Origin: Phoronis australis
Taxonomy: Eukaryota > Phoronida > Phoronidae
Assembly: GCA_002633005.1 (NCBI GenBank)
Contig: NMRA01000469.1
Span: 269,873-333,872 of the forward strand
Reading direction: 5' to 3'
DNA length: 64,000 nt
Positions 56,201 to 64,000 of the stretch are shown one piece after another. Positions within the stretch are counted from its first letter, which is position 1. Every line of letters begins with the position of its first letter. A program made the position numbers and the translations under genes. Below the pieces are notes generated by a model. That model worked only from the letters and a program-made list of their open reading frames with translations. It was not told where the DNA came from and searched no databases.

Positions 56201-59200
56201 TCGCCTAAAATCCGGGAGATTTTCATCCAATAACTGCATGTAGCGATGACTGGTAAGTTTGGTTCTATGAGTGTCAATAAAATGAATATTTGTTTATCCT
56301 TCCCAAGATACTCCAGTGGAAACCATTACTTTTTTGAAAAATCTAGCAGTCCCATGATAGGCTGAATTTTTTGTTTTTGTTTCCCACTAACACGAACAAT
56401 TCGGCAATTTTTAGCGCAAAGTCTTTTTCATCCGTGAAAATGATTCTTTTCACATCAGTGGCAAGTAGCAGCATCGGGTTTTTCCTTTCCTTCTAACATT
56501 TTGATCTCTCCAAGATACCCACATTCTGTTGAAGGGTTCTAACTCCAGGTTTTTCGCCATTCTTTGCACAGAAGAATTGCTCACTTGTAAATCCCTTGCG
56601 ACTTTTCTCAAGAGATTTGTGATTCCCCGGGTTGTCCTTCTGGGATTGAACCAGTTGCTCAACACGATCCTAGTTTTGTTTCGAACATGCAGTCTTGGAT
56701 CTCCCACTGCCACTTTTACGTGCAAGAGACCCTGTGTTGTGAATTTTAGCAATCAGTCTATTTACACCCTTTTCCTGGGAACTCCCGTACAATTCTTCTC
56801 CCGCTCCACCCTTTTTCCTTGAAACAGTTTTCAATCTTCAATTTATCACTTTCACTCAAAGGCATCCTTACAAACTAGAATACTGGACAGAACTGATTTG
56901 GATACAGATTTGACAATAAAAAACAGAAGACTTGAGACCCAGGCAGGCAGTTTTTGACTGACAGATGCCAGCACAGTATGTGCATGATGAGAGTCACAGT
57001 AATATTGCATTTTTCACCCCGCTGTTTTGAATTTCACAATACTTCCATAATTTCTATGAGATAATTTGTACACTTGTTAACAACCTGAAGATACATTTTG
57101 AAAAATTTGAGCGAATTCGGTTGGTCAACTGCTGAGAAATTACTTGACGTCAAAAAGTGGCTCACATTTTTGGGACACCTGACATAACTGATAATATCAT
57201 AGCGATGAAAGGTGTTTCGCTAGTGAGCTATGCATCTTGCTCGCACATGCCAGCAAAATGTCCGACACTGAAAAGATTGATTGGCGAGACTGGAATGTTG
57301 TATTATGGAAGTAAGCGGAGAGTTGTAACTTCTTGACCCTATTTTTTCTGTTTTAAGGAAATATCACAAAATGTTGGAGAGGCCGAGTCCTCTCATACCC
57401 ACCCTGTATTCGTCCTCTACTAAAAACCCAGTGGGTAGCCATATCTCTGATACTTGAAAAGCAGCAATACAAAGTGCACCCAACAGTGCCCTCTGTAGAC
57501 CAATCCAAACACTGAAATGAAATCAAGCAAACATTAATATTACATTAATGTGTGGATAAACAGTTGTGAGAAGTTGCTTTACATCAGACCACTGCCTTTT
57601 CATAAGAAACAAAACTATTATATTCTGTTCACGTTCATCAAATAAATGCAAGTAGACCCTCAGAGAAAAAAAGACATAAAACGTAGCAATTAGTTCTTTG
57701 GGTCCATTTATTTTATGGTGCGCATTTGAAAATGAAAGTTGGTTATTTAAAACATTCAAAGTATTTATGGATTCTGTTATCATGAATCACTTAAGGTTTA
57801 AGGAACTTATCAGTCAGTTCGAAGCCGGAGGTTAGGGCCACCGACAGCGGACGGTTGCCGGACGGACGCCGCCCGCACGGACGGACGGATGGACGGACGA
57901 ACAGAGATGACAGCATAATGCGTCCACATATAAATATGTGGGCACATAAAGTCATTCTTAAAGGTTCCAAAGGTTGTAAAGCTTCGATTCTTCTTCAAAA
58001 CGCTATTAAAATGGATACAGAAAGATGTTAAAATCTGGTTGATTGAAAGTAGAAGGAACTAAATACAAAACACGCAACAGACTTTTAGGCCTTTACGATA
58101 CAACTCAAGACAATGAAGTGCAGATAAAATCTCCACTACAAACCCGTTTGGCTTTTCATCAGCTTTAGTAAATGACCCGTTGATAAAATCCAGATATCTT
58201 CTCATAGAAAACTGAAACAAAACAGTTGGACACTGCAGTAAATCACCAAATGGGTGCTTAGACAACATTACTTTTCTAGTGGTTGGAAACAATGACTACA
58301 GGGGCCATATTTTGCACAACTTTGTAGCCAAGGACCACAGAAAAAATAACATGTCAGCAGTGTTCAGCAATTCAGATTTTTTGTTTTCGTCAGTTTAAAA
58401 AACATCAAGAGTTGCATTTTTTACTACCAATTTTTCTAAAGTAAATTTCCGTTTTGGTGATTTTATTTTTCTACAAACAGAAATTCAAAAATCAACCTAC
58501 ATAAACAGTAAAAATCCCGGCAATTTTCAAAGAATGATGCCATGTTGCATGAACATCACTAAATTTGTTCTTGACAAATTTGATTTGATAAATCATACAA
58601 TTTTCATATCTATCATTGATATTTTCAAATGTGAACCATGAGAGTGAACTGACATTTTTCAAATCACTGGTACCAAGTGATTTCGCGGTGACCAGCTTAA
58701 AATGAAAACACTATTTTTCTGCAAAATTTTAATCACAAGCATCCGTAAACATCATAGAAAATTGAATAAAAGATTCTTTGGTCTGTTCAAAAATTTGCTT
58801 TCATTGGTTCAACTTTGTATTCTCCAGTATATTTGTTGCAACTGACATTACTATGTGCCTCAGGATACATTCTCCAAGCATTCAAGGCAAAATGGTTTGC
58901 CTACACATATCACGAATACGTGGTCTAACAAGATCTTGCTGCATCAGACATTGCATTGCCAATGAGTGAGTGCGCCATCCACAAAGAATTGTGTCGCTTG
59001 ACAAAAGGCAGTGAGCCTCAGGTCCAGTATCATACGCAACTTAGTTGCCGTGAGTTTCACAACACTCAAAAAACAGAAATTGTCCATGTGCCCAACACAC
59101 ATGGTTTGTCAACTTAAGGTCAAAGATCGTACATAACTGTTAGGCGGGCCATATTTTTCTGCCCTTGCACTACAATTTGATTTCAGATTCAAGACTTGAT

Positions 59201-62200
59201 GGACAAGGTTTAGTGCTTACAGTAGACATTAGCAATAAGTAATGTATTGAGGAAAATACACGTAGAACGAACTGGAAACTCACATGCTAAAGGCACGTAC
59301 CTGTTCAAGAGATACCCAGCTATGAGTGAAGAATGAGTGCGCAAAACACCAGAAAAGTAACTTTTTGAAAAAGTACCTAATTAGGAATTTAGGCAAATGA
59401 TCCTAAAGGTGTACACTATCTTCACTTGCGTATTTGTTTCACTGAAAGGTTTTCCATGCAAACATGTACCAAAGTTTAGATACAGGCGCAGCTGCACATA
59501 ATAAGCATATTATCCTCAATCCATGCACATTTGGCAACTGTTTTTATTGGAAAACAATACACTGTAACTAGCAATGTAGAATGTAAAAGCAAGACTCTTG
59601 TGTTCAACTTCAAATGCTAAAAAGAGAGTAACAAAGAATTTCATTTACCTGAGGTCCAGCCAAGAAGCTGCCAAAGAAGTAAGTGAAGCCACAGATTTCA
59701 AGGAAGGAAGGTATCCTGGTCAAGGCCGATTCTTTTTGACTTTCAGACAGATCGTCCTGTAAGTAATACGCATTTCAAAATGGGATACCTGCTTCACTGA
59801 AGCAAAGTGTATTTTATCGAACTGTTTAATTTTCTGTACCTACCTAGTAAGTACCAAAAAGTTTCGTTAGGAATCAGACACGCCAGGACAGGGCTTCTGA
59901 CTTATCAATAACACTGTGAATTCCTCGTCTCTATGCCCGCACATAGAACTAAAGAAACATTTGAACCTGCTTAGACCTGATGAAACTTCCATTTAATATA
60001 TCATTTATTGTATTCTTGCTCAACATCAATCAGTTGGATCGGCGTTAGCTGACATTAGCACACTATTTATTCATACATTCCATGCAGACTTCTACTACGA
60101 CTACGATAACTAAACTGGTTTCCATCTTGAACACAAAATAAAATCAATAAAATTTACTGTTTCTCCACCCATTTTATCAGTATTTCCTGATGCACCACCT
60201 GATGCACCACTTGATGCACCACCTGATGCACCACCATTTTAGAACACTAGTATCAAGGCCGTTGTCTGGTTCCCAACAATATTTTATTGCTGTACATTGC
60301 CCAACAACCAAGCAGTGCCAAATATCGGTCACTAAGCAAACAGGACAGAAAGCAGATTAACTGATTCTGTTCAACAAGGGGAAAAGTTCAATATCCAGTT
60401 TTAAAATATTGTCTATCCCATTTGATCCACAAACAGTTGTAACTTGCGTTCAGCATATTCCTTTTTATAGCAATTTTTGTATGGCAGTGAAGTTTTTCCA
60501 GCAGAATTAGGCATGTGGCGGTCAAGATTACGAGTGGTAGAGTAAAAAAGGATCAAAGCGGAACGCTTAGATTTTTACACGCAGGGGAAGCACTACATTA
60601 TACTACTCAAAGTGAAGAAACAATTCAGTTCGCCAGTAACACCTGCAAAATGTGTTTGAACTCTAGTAGTAACTAGGATTTTTGTACTCCTACAAAATGG
60701 CAGCCAGCACATGTGCTAGTCTTCACCTGGTTGAAGTTCGTTGGGTAACTTCAATTTATTTGTGAACTTTAGCTGGCAAGAGACTGATGCTAAAGAGTGG
60801 AGAGCATTAGTCGCACACAATTACAGTATGTGGGATACATAGCTACCTTCTTCTTTGTGCCATCATATATGTCAAACACAAGTCCCGTCAATCGTAAGGT
60901 GATAACACAGTGGGGGGTGGCCCACGTTATGGCATAAATCAGTCCATCCTTGTAGAAGATCATAGTGTAGTAACCATACAGCAGATGAACCTGAAAGAAA
61001 CAAAAACAATGTAAACCGTTGAACTGTGCCCACGACTGCACTGGCATGCTTGTAAGTGCTTTCAATAGTATCATAAAATGGTCAACAGGTGGAGCAACAC
61101 ATGCTGAAACATTCCAAAAACAAGAAGGCCTTGCCGAGTTCCCAACCTATTTGCCAAATTTCATGAAAATCCGTCGATGAAATCCAAAAGCAGAGGCAAA
61201 CATAAAAAATAGATTGGTCGGAAGGTATTTTTGTCTCCTTAATTATATTGAATGTTATATCTCTGTTTTACCTGTCTCATTCTCAATTGCTTTTTGTATT
61301 TCTCTGCTATTTTGAGTATATTTTCTATCTCCTTTTTTATTTAACACTTACTACTTACTCATAGTGAGACCATTTTGACTGACCACGTTTCCAGTGTATA
61401 TCATACCCCTGTAATTTTCTTGTATACATTGCATTTATCTATGGTTATTCTTAGTCTTATTCAGTCACAATATCCCTTGTGTGCAACTTATCTTCACATT
61501 TGGGTCAGTAGCTTCCTTGACCCACATAGGCTCTATTTTTCCATCATACGAGAATCAATTGAACATACCGTACTTGTCCGGATTACGGCCCATGCTTGGC
61601 TTACCGCCAACCCCGAAAATTTCAATTTTTCATTTTTAAGCACCCATGCTCGGCTTACCGCCCACCCCCAATTTTTCATGATCAAGACTTCCGTAAAAGT
61701 ATCTGTGCTTCTGTTAATGTTCGTTGCACAAAACTGAGATTCCAAAACGTGCACAACTCGCTTACCTTTCTGTGACAATCAATCAGTTTTAGCGGAACCG
61801 AGACCTTGCCTTGTTATGGCGGTAAAATACCCGTATTCTCATGCCCTTTACTGATGGAGACACAATTGTTTCGTTTGGCTAACGCGCGGAACTCGCATGT
61901 ACTGATCGCTGAGCCAGCGCTTCTCGAATGTATTTCATTTGCTGCAGAAGAACCAACAAAGCAGTACTTAACAGGGATATCACGTCCGTGGCCAACCTTT
62001 CTGGGATTTCCCGGGACAGTACACGAAACATAAATACCATGAGCATTGAAATAAGAAAAGACATGGTTCGTTGTGTCGCTGTTCCCGTCTTGGTTAAACG
62101 CATGTTTTTAATGACTTTCACTCCTGACACCAAAATGGAAGCTCCCAACCAAAAGGCAAGAGCGCAAAAAATCAACTTGTCATTAGCGAAAGTTGAAACT

Positions 62201-64000
62201 TCTGTCCACATTCCATGTGGTCAAAAAACATATATTTTTTTGATCTTTTGATTTGCACAACAGCGGTGTTGGCTTTGAAGTCAAAAAGAAATGTACAATG
62301 TATATAAAATAGTACACTGTTCAAAGTATTCAATAAGAAGACCTGTCAATCATTAAAAACTGCTTGGTTGCCTAAGTGTCCAGCAGGAATCAACTCTTTA
62401 TACAATCAAGTGTTTCCCTTAAAAATACACCGCGAGCTAGCAGAGTCTTGTTTGATCTGTCTTTTCTCTCAAGAAACTCGCCCTACTGAACGCACGCATA
62501 CCTGTAGGAATACTTTAGTTCTAAGAAATGACCTGCAGCGACCGAGGTACGGAAAAACCCAATCACGTTCAGGATCACGACACCACTGGATCGTGTGCGC
62601 AGGCCGTCGAAATCAATTACTTCAATCCCCCGACCTATATTTTTAACTGATATGCTAAAAGTCCGGCGTCAGTATAGCTCCGTCAGGATAAAATCGGCAC
62701 TAAGTGCAATAAGCAACAACTCCCGACTTTTCAAAAATTTCGATTTTAACCGCCCATGCTTGGCTTACCGCCTAACCTGTTTTTTAGATTCCCAATTTAA
62801 GCGCCCTGGACAGTAACGCGGACGAGTACAGTAAAGCATTTCTCAAATTTACTGAAACACTGTCAAGAAACTCTGAAGATACAAAGACAAATAGGCTTGT
62901 TGGCTTCCTACTGCATGTTACAGTCACACTCTCTGCTTGTATGCCCCTCTACCTGCTGTCACTGTTTTATTTCACTGTTTATTTTGCTTCCACCACGTTA
63001 ATTTTACCAAGTGCCTGAGGATGAGACATGTGCTCTAGAAAAATAGCTCAATTTTAACCCAATTATTTGCACTGTCTATTGCCAATATGCTTTACAACTG
63101 CACATAAGAAATTGAGCAGAGTATTAGCGAGTGTACATCAAGGTATCCAATAAAAACATCAGACAAGAACAACGCAGAGCACTGAAATGCGCCCACGAAT
63201 GAACTGCAAATGGTGTGCATCTGGGGCTGTTTATTTGTATCATAAAAATGGTAATTAAATGGTCTGAGGACAACAAAAAAATTGCCATTAGAGGAGCAGG
63301 GGAAGAGTGGTAGTTGGTTCTATTTAAATGTCGTTGTCCACTTCATATAAATACACTAGCCAAACTCAATAAAGTGCCTGCAGAGTTGTTTGTCAGACAG
63401 AGGGGCAGATGCCAAAAACAGACTAGAAAACAGGAAAAATGGCCAAAAAACATACTCGAAAACAGTAAAAGTGGCCACTAGGCGGCACAAAATACCTCAA
63501 ATCTACACGAAAACAGGAGGGTAGTGTCATATCACTAACAGATGCCTATGTGCCAAATTTCATGAAAATCCGCTGAGGATCTTTGAAGATACAGAGGTAA
63601 AAGTAAAACTGCCTTTAGGGGGCACACCAGTAGTAAGGTAAGTCCAAAATTCATTGTTATTCGTCACCAGCTTCATAAGAACACATCTGCTGAATCTCAT
63701 CAAGATCCTGTGGGGGTTTAGGAGATACAGCTGCGGACACCGCCCAGACCCATAGACAGAGATGACAGCAATTGAAACTTGTATAAAAGTTTAAACTAAA
63801 CAGTTTTCAACATTTACTACAAAGGGAATAAAACATACAGCAGCAGCAGCAGCTGCAGTAGCAACACCTGCAGTAGTAGCAGCTGCAGCAGCAGCTGCAA
63901 GTACTTACCATATTAATGACAAATGCTGCCGCTACACTTTCCTTGGTGGCTCCCAACGTCAACAGAAGTAAGTAAATTATGATTATGTTGGCCAACGAAT
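50113..64000 (-). CDS. LPCAT3: LPCAT3/MBOAT5-type lysophospholipid acyltransferase, ten exons, N-terminus off the right edge
   Basis: Exons (minus strand, 5' to 3'): >64000-63909, 60990-60847, 59756-59649, 58211-58144, 57511-57403, 54958-54872, 54243-54077, 52905-52758, 51172-51014 and 50271-50113. All junctions are GT-AG and in phase, giving about 412 residues; roughly 75-90 N-terminal residues are missing by comparison with human LPCAT3 (487). The enzyme transfers polyunsaturated acyl groups from acyl-CoA to lysophosphatidylcholine in the ER membrane (Lands cycle). MBOAT landmarks are present: the conserved Asn in FNVNTNAW and the catalytic His in LALWHGLHTGY, with many hydrophobic membrane segments. 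Order and alignment to LPCAT3 are continuous throughout (e.g. TPHCVITLRLTGL, IPSFLEICGF, LMLWGKFTLYKYV). Other MBOATs (MBOAT1/2, LPCAT4) are less similar by eye. Confidence 0.93.
50272..51013. other. LPCAT3 last intron
   Basis: AT-rich; no repeat or exon recognised. The long minus ORF at 50807-51277 is the neighbouring exon read through its own introns. Confidence 0.6.
51014..51172 (-). CDS. LPCAT3: LPCAT3 exon (VTRLVQKQPA...DMCWK)
   Basis: Acceptor tgccctgcag|GTGACC; donor AAG|GTAAAT; 53 codons, phase 0 at both ends. It aligns with the human stretch that follows the catalytic histidine segment; moderately conserved, with a membrane segment TFLAYPLASFVLL. Confidence 0.92.
51389..51618. repeat. 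17-18-bp minisatellite (aatggtgtaatgattac)
   Basis: About thirteen copies of (a/t)atggtg(t/c)aatgattac with t/c and aa/tt variants in alternating order. Confidence 0.95.
51620..52230. repeat. About 65-bp minisatellite (agatctgaacaatactagca unit)
   Basis: Eight to nine units of gatctga(a/c)caatactagc-atccacacaatagacacagc-aaacctgccacctccatgtc-tattgtga with variation. The run is interrupted by an N at 51820, after which the end of the 17-bp array and the first units start again. Confidence 0.9.
52758..52905 (-). CDS. LPCAT3: LPCAT3 exon with catalytic histidine
   Basis: Acceptor cattctag|GTACGTG; donor GAT|GTGAGT. The first base completes the lysine of AK-YVFKRLKFLG. LALWHGLHTGY carries the invariant MBOAT histidine. 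Confidence 0.96.
52906..54076. other. LPCAT3 intron with repeat copy 3
   Basis: Contains the CTCF-like-module repeat at 53292-53790. Outside that, nothing recognised. Confidence 0.6.
53292..53790 (+). repeat. Dispersed repeat, copy 3, with CTCF-like cores
   Basis: Begins acaagagcaacccaaaatg with the family's gtgctcg...atggtgtgcttct. Cores are at 53489 (ctactagggggcag), 53614 (ccactagggggcac) and 53754 (ccactaggaggtga), 125 and 140 bp apart; 53614 is the closest match in the window to the G-rich vertebrate CTCF core. Confidence 0.85.
54077..54243 (-). CDS. LPCAT3: LPCAT3 exon with conserved MBOAT Asn
   Basis: Acceptor gtttcaag|GAAGGG; donor AA|GTATGT (two bases carried over). EGACTIAGLTYNG and FNVNTNAWMAK; the Asn in NTNAW is the second invariant MBOAT residue. 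Phase shows GTATGT, not the nearby GTTTGA, is the donor. Confidence 0.96.
54244..54871. other. LPCAT3 intron
   Basis: A/T-rich intron. The minus ORF 54336-54746 is a low-complexity F/I-rich translation of poly-A/T-rich DNA and is not called. Confidence 0.6.
54872..54958 (-). CDS. LPCAT3: LPCAT3 exon (MKPLWWKLGYLMLWGKF...)
   Basis: Acceptor aactgtctag|ATGAAG; donor GCG|GTATGG; 29 codons. LMLWGKFTLYKYVGVWLIA matches the conserved WGKF-LYKYV block of LPCAT3. Confidence 0.95.
55103..55722 (-). repeat. First copy of a 620-bp duplication ending at an N
   Basis: Almost identical to 55723-56342, differing at a dozen or so bases. It holds the 3' part of the transposase pseudogene described next. The N at 55722 lies exactly at the junction, so this is probably an unmerged overlap of two contig ends or haplotypes rather than a real tandem duplication. 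Confidence 0.85.
55723..57185 (-). pseudogene. Inactivated Tc1/mariner-type transposase element
   Basis: Minus strand. ATG at about 56864 (MPLSESDKLKIENCF), a helix-turn-helix part (RTTRGITNLLRKVARDLQVS-type, 56500-56760), the first catalytic aspartate in IFTDEKDF (about 56445), the second in YYVFHQDGVPSH (about 56170) and a DE-WPP-like end FIKKNEWPPLSF followed by NPMYYAIWDS (about 56060), then KKRLH. Several frameshifts and stops separate these parts. The right outer end near 57150-57185 (acatttttgggacacctga) could be the terminal repeat; no matching left end was found, so the left terminus is probably lost. A subterminal inverted similarity (aacaaatgtacaaaa at about 55131/55751, against acaagtgtacaaatt near 57070 on the other strand) supports the extent. 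It sits in an LPCAT3 intron. Confidence 0.85.
57403..57511 (-). CDS. LPCAT3: LPCAT3 exon (VWIGLQRALLG...VEDEYR)
   Basis: Acceptor gatttcatttcag|TGTTTGG; donor AGG|GTGGGT. Its first base completes a glycine begun in the previous exon. Least conserved exon of the set, but phase, hydrophobic pattern and position agree with LPCAT3. Confidence 0.82.
57840..57950 (+). repeat. 3'-end fragment of the CTCF-like-module repeat with GGAC microsatellite
   Basis: cagagatgacagcataatgc then gtccacatataaatatgtgg: the family's 3' signature alone, preceded by a short ggacggacgg run. Sits in an LPCAT3 intron. Confidence 0.7.
58144..58211 (-). CDS. LPCAT3: LPCAT3 exon (FSMRRYLDFINGSF...)
   Basis: 68 bases; acceptor ttgtttcag|TTTTCT; weak donor ACGG|GTTTGT. 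Donor position is set by the phase of the next exon. FSM-Y-L-INGSF aligns with human FSMNHYMKLVQGE. Confidence 0.88.
58212..59648. other. LPCAT3 intron
   Basis: No repeat family or exon recognised; generally AT-rich. Confidence 0.6.
59649..59756 (-). CDS. LPCAT3: LPCAT3 exon (DDLSESQKESAL...FLAGPQ)
   Basis: Acceptor attacttacag|GACGAT; donor CAG|GTAAAT; 36 codons. RIPSFLEICGFTYFFGSFLA followed by GPQ is a strongly conserved block. Confidence 0.96.
59757..60846. other. LPCAT3 intron
   Basis: Contains a 12-bp tandem repeat at 60186-60233; otherwise nothing recognised. Confidence 0.6.
60186..60233. repeat. 12-bp tandem repeat, four copies
   Basis: cctgatgcacca four times in a row (one cttgatgcacca). 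Confidence 0.95.
60847..60990 (-). CDS. LPCAT3: LPCAT3 exon (VHLLYGYY...YDGTKKK)
   Basis: Acceptor tttctttcag|GTTCAT; donor AAG|GTAGCT; 48 codons. ATPHCVITLRLTGLVFDIYD aligns with the human MPHCVLTLKLIGLAVDYFD block. Confidence 0.97.
61007..61225 (+). repeat. Short copy of the module repeat
   Basis: gttgaactgtgcccacgact matches the family's 5' end; ccaaatttcatgaaaatccg matches its interior. No good CTCF-like core remains. Confidence 0.65.
61586..61664 (+). repeat. 54-bp-period CCGCCCA array, copy 2
   Basis: Cores at 61586 (cggccca), 61604 (ccgccaa), 61640 (gcaccca) and 61658 (ccgccca): steps 18, 36 and 18 bp as at 11016-11088. Confidence 0.75.
61879..62211 (-). CDS. Possible nested ORF with three membrane segments
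   Basis: 110-codon frame from ATG (62211) to TAG with three hydrophobic stretches: LIFCALAFWLGASILVSGV, MSFLISMLMVFMF and DVISLLSTALLVLL, separated by basic loops. It looks like part of a multipass membrane protein and is richer in CG than the intron around it. Not recognised, and not part of the LPCAT3 frame. Candidates are a single-exon gene, a retained exon of another gene or a processed pseudogene fragment. The plus-strand ORF over the same bases is a shadow. Confidence 0.35.
   Translation of the reverse strand: MWTEVSTFANDKLIFCALAFWLGASILVSGVKVIKNMRLTKTGTATQRTMSFLISMLMVFMFRVLSREIPERLATDVISLLSTALLVLLQQMKYIREALAQRSVHASSAR
62750..62806 (+). repeat. CCGCCCA array, copy 3 (short)
   Basis: Cores at 62750 (ccgccca), 62768 (ccgccta, +18) and 62801 (gcgccct, +33); shares atgcttggcttaccgcc with 61586-61664. 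Confidence 0.7.
63161..63770 (+). repeat. Dispersed module repeat, copy near right edge
   Basis: 5' signature acaagaacaacgcagagcac and gcgcccacgaatgaactgca; 3' end cagagatgacagca. Best core ccactaggcggcac at 63475, next block at 63612 (137 bp later). Confidence 0.85.
63838..63900. repeat. CAG/CTG-rich microsatellite beside a splice donor
   Basis: Interrupted cagcagcagcagctgcagta type repeat ending eight bases from the GT of the LPCAT3 donor at 63908-63907. On the transcribed strand it is CTGCTG/CAGCTGC-rich. Confidence 0.9.
63909..64000 (-). CDS. LPCAT3: LPCAT3 exon, partial (continues past right edge)
   Basis: Donor ATG|GTAAGT at 63909/63908. Encodes ...LANIIIIYLLLLTLGATKES and VAAAFVINM, a membrane segment that leads in phase 0 into VHLLYGYY of the next exon, as in human LPCAT3 (LLC-IVLQFLIL...FQM-AYLLAGYY). 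Confidence 0.9.

Larger units (their letters stand above)
60991..63908. other. LPCAT3 intron with several inserts
   Basis: Contains module-repeat copies (61007-61225 and 63161-63770), CCGCCCA arrays (61586-61664 and 62750-62806), a possible nested membrane-protein ORF (61879-62211) and a CAG/CTG microsatellite beside the donor (63838-63900). Confidence 0.6.

Overview
This is a gene-sparse, repeat-rich window of animal nuclear DNA with split genes, GT-AG introns, AATAAA signals and no bacterial-style gene packing. The genes seen are a C1orf50/DUF2452 orthologue, an LPCAT3-type MBOAT acyltransferase, an ABCG-family ATP-binding cassette and a THAP zinc finger. Together with the load of small inverted-repeat elements they suggest a marine invertebrate, perhaps an invertebrate deuterostome (hemichordate, echinoderm or lancelet). 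That placement is inference; nothing in the window fixes the species. There is one 591-base gap (15056-15646), plus four single Ns that all fall in repeats and look like contig joins.

Layout. 0-12 kb: a THAP first exon at the left edge (minus strand, leaving the window), a small candidate first exon on the plus strand, and two consecutive exons of an ABCG half-transporter (minus strand) split across the Walker A motif. The 6.8-kb ABCG intron and the flank beyond it hold a repeat made of about 145-bp modules, each with a CTCF-like core. A 34-bp minisatellite abuts the acceptor of the upstream ABCG exon. 12-34 kb: no confident gene. It holds a transposon-like ORF, a pair of inverted repeat copies, hairpin elements (16.6, 21.3 and 22.4 kb), a perfect 51-bp palindrome (27.5 kb), a decayed THAP-like ORF (32.7 kb), and a region (33.2-33.85 kb) homologous to the core of a transposon at 48.6-50.0 kb. 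34.5-46.5 kb: the complete C1orf50 orthologue, plus strand, five exons, 205 codons. 47.5-64 kb: ten exons of an LPCAT3/MBOAT5-type gene, minus strand and convergent with C1orf50. The N-terminal exons lie past the right edge. Its introns and 3' side carry an intact-looking 1.4-kb terminal-inverted-repeat transposon with AATAA target duplications, an asymmetric foldback element in which one arm has expanded into minisatellites, a dead Tc1/mariner transposase, and more copies of the CTCF-like-module repeat.

Function. LPCAT3 is an ER acyltransferase that remodels phosphatidylcholine. ABCG proteins are half-size lipid/sterol/xenobiotic exporters. C1orf50 is a small conserved protein that lacks a well-defined biochemical role. 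The sequence gives no evidence that these genes work as a unit. Their introns are shaped mostly by repeats, and the most unusual signals are repeat-borne: phased CTCF-like cores; several unrelated arrays of GC-rich cores at 18-22 and 31-36 bp spacing; a splice acceptor that resembles a minisatellite unit; and one-armed minisatellite expansion inside a foldback.
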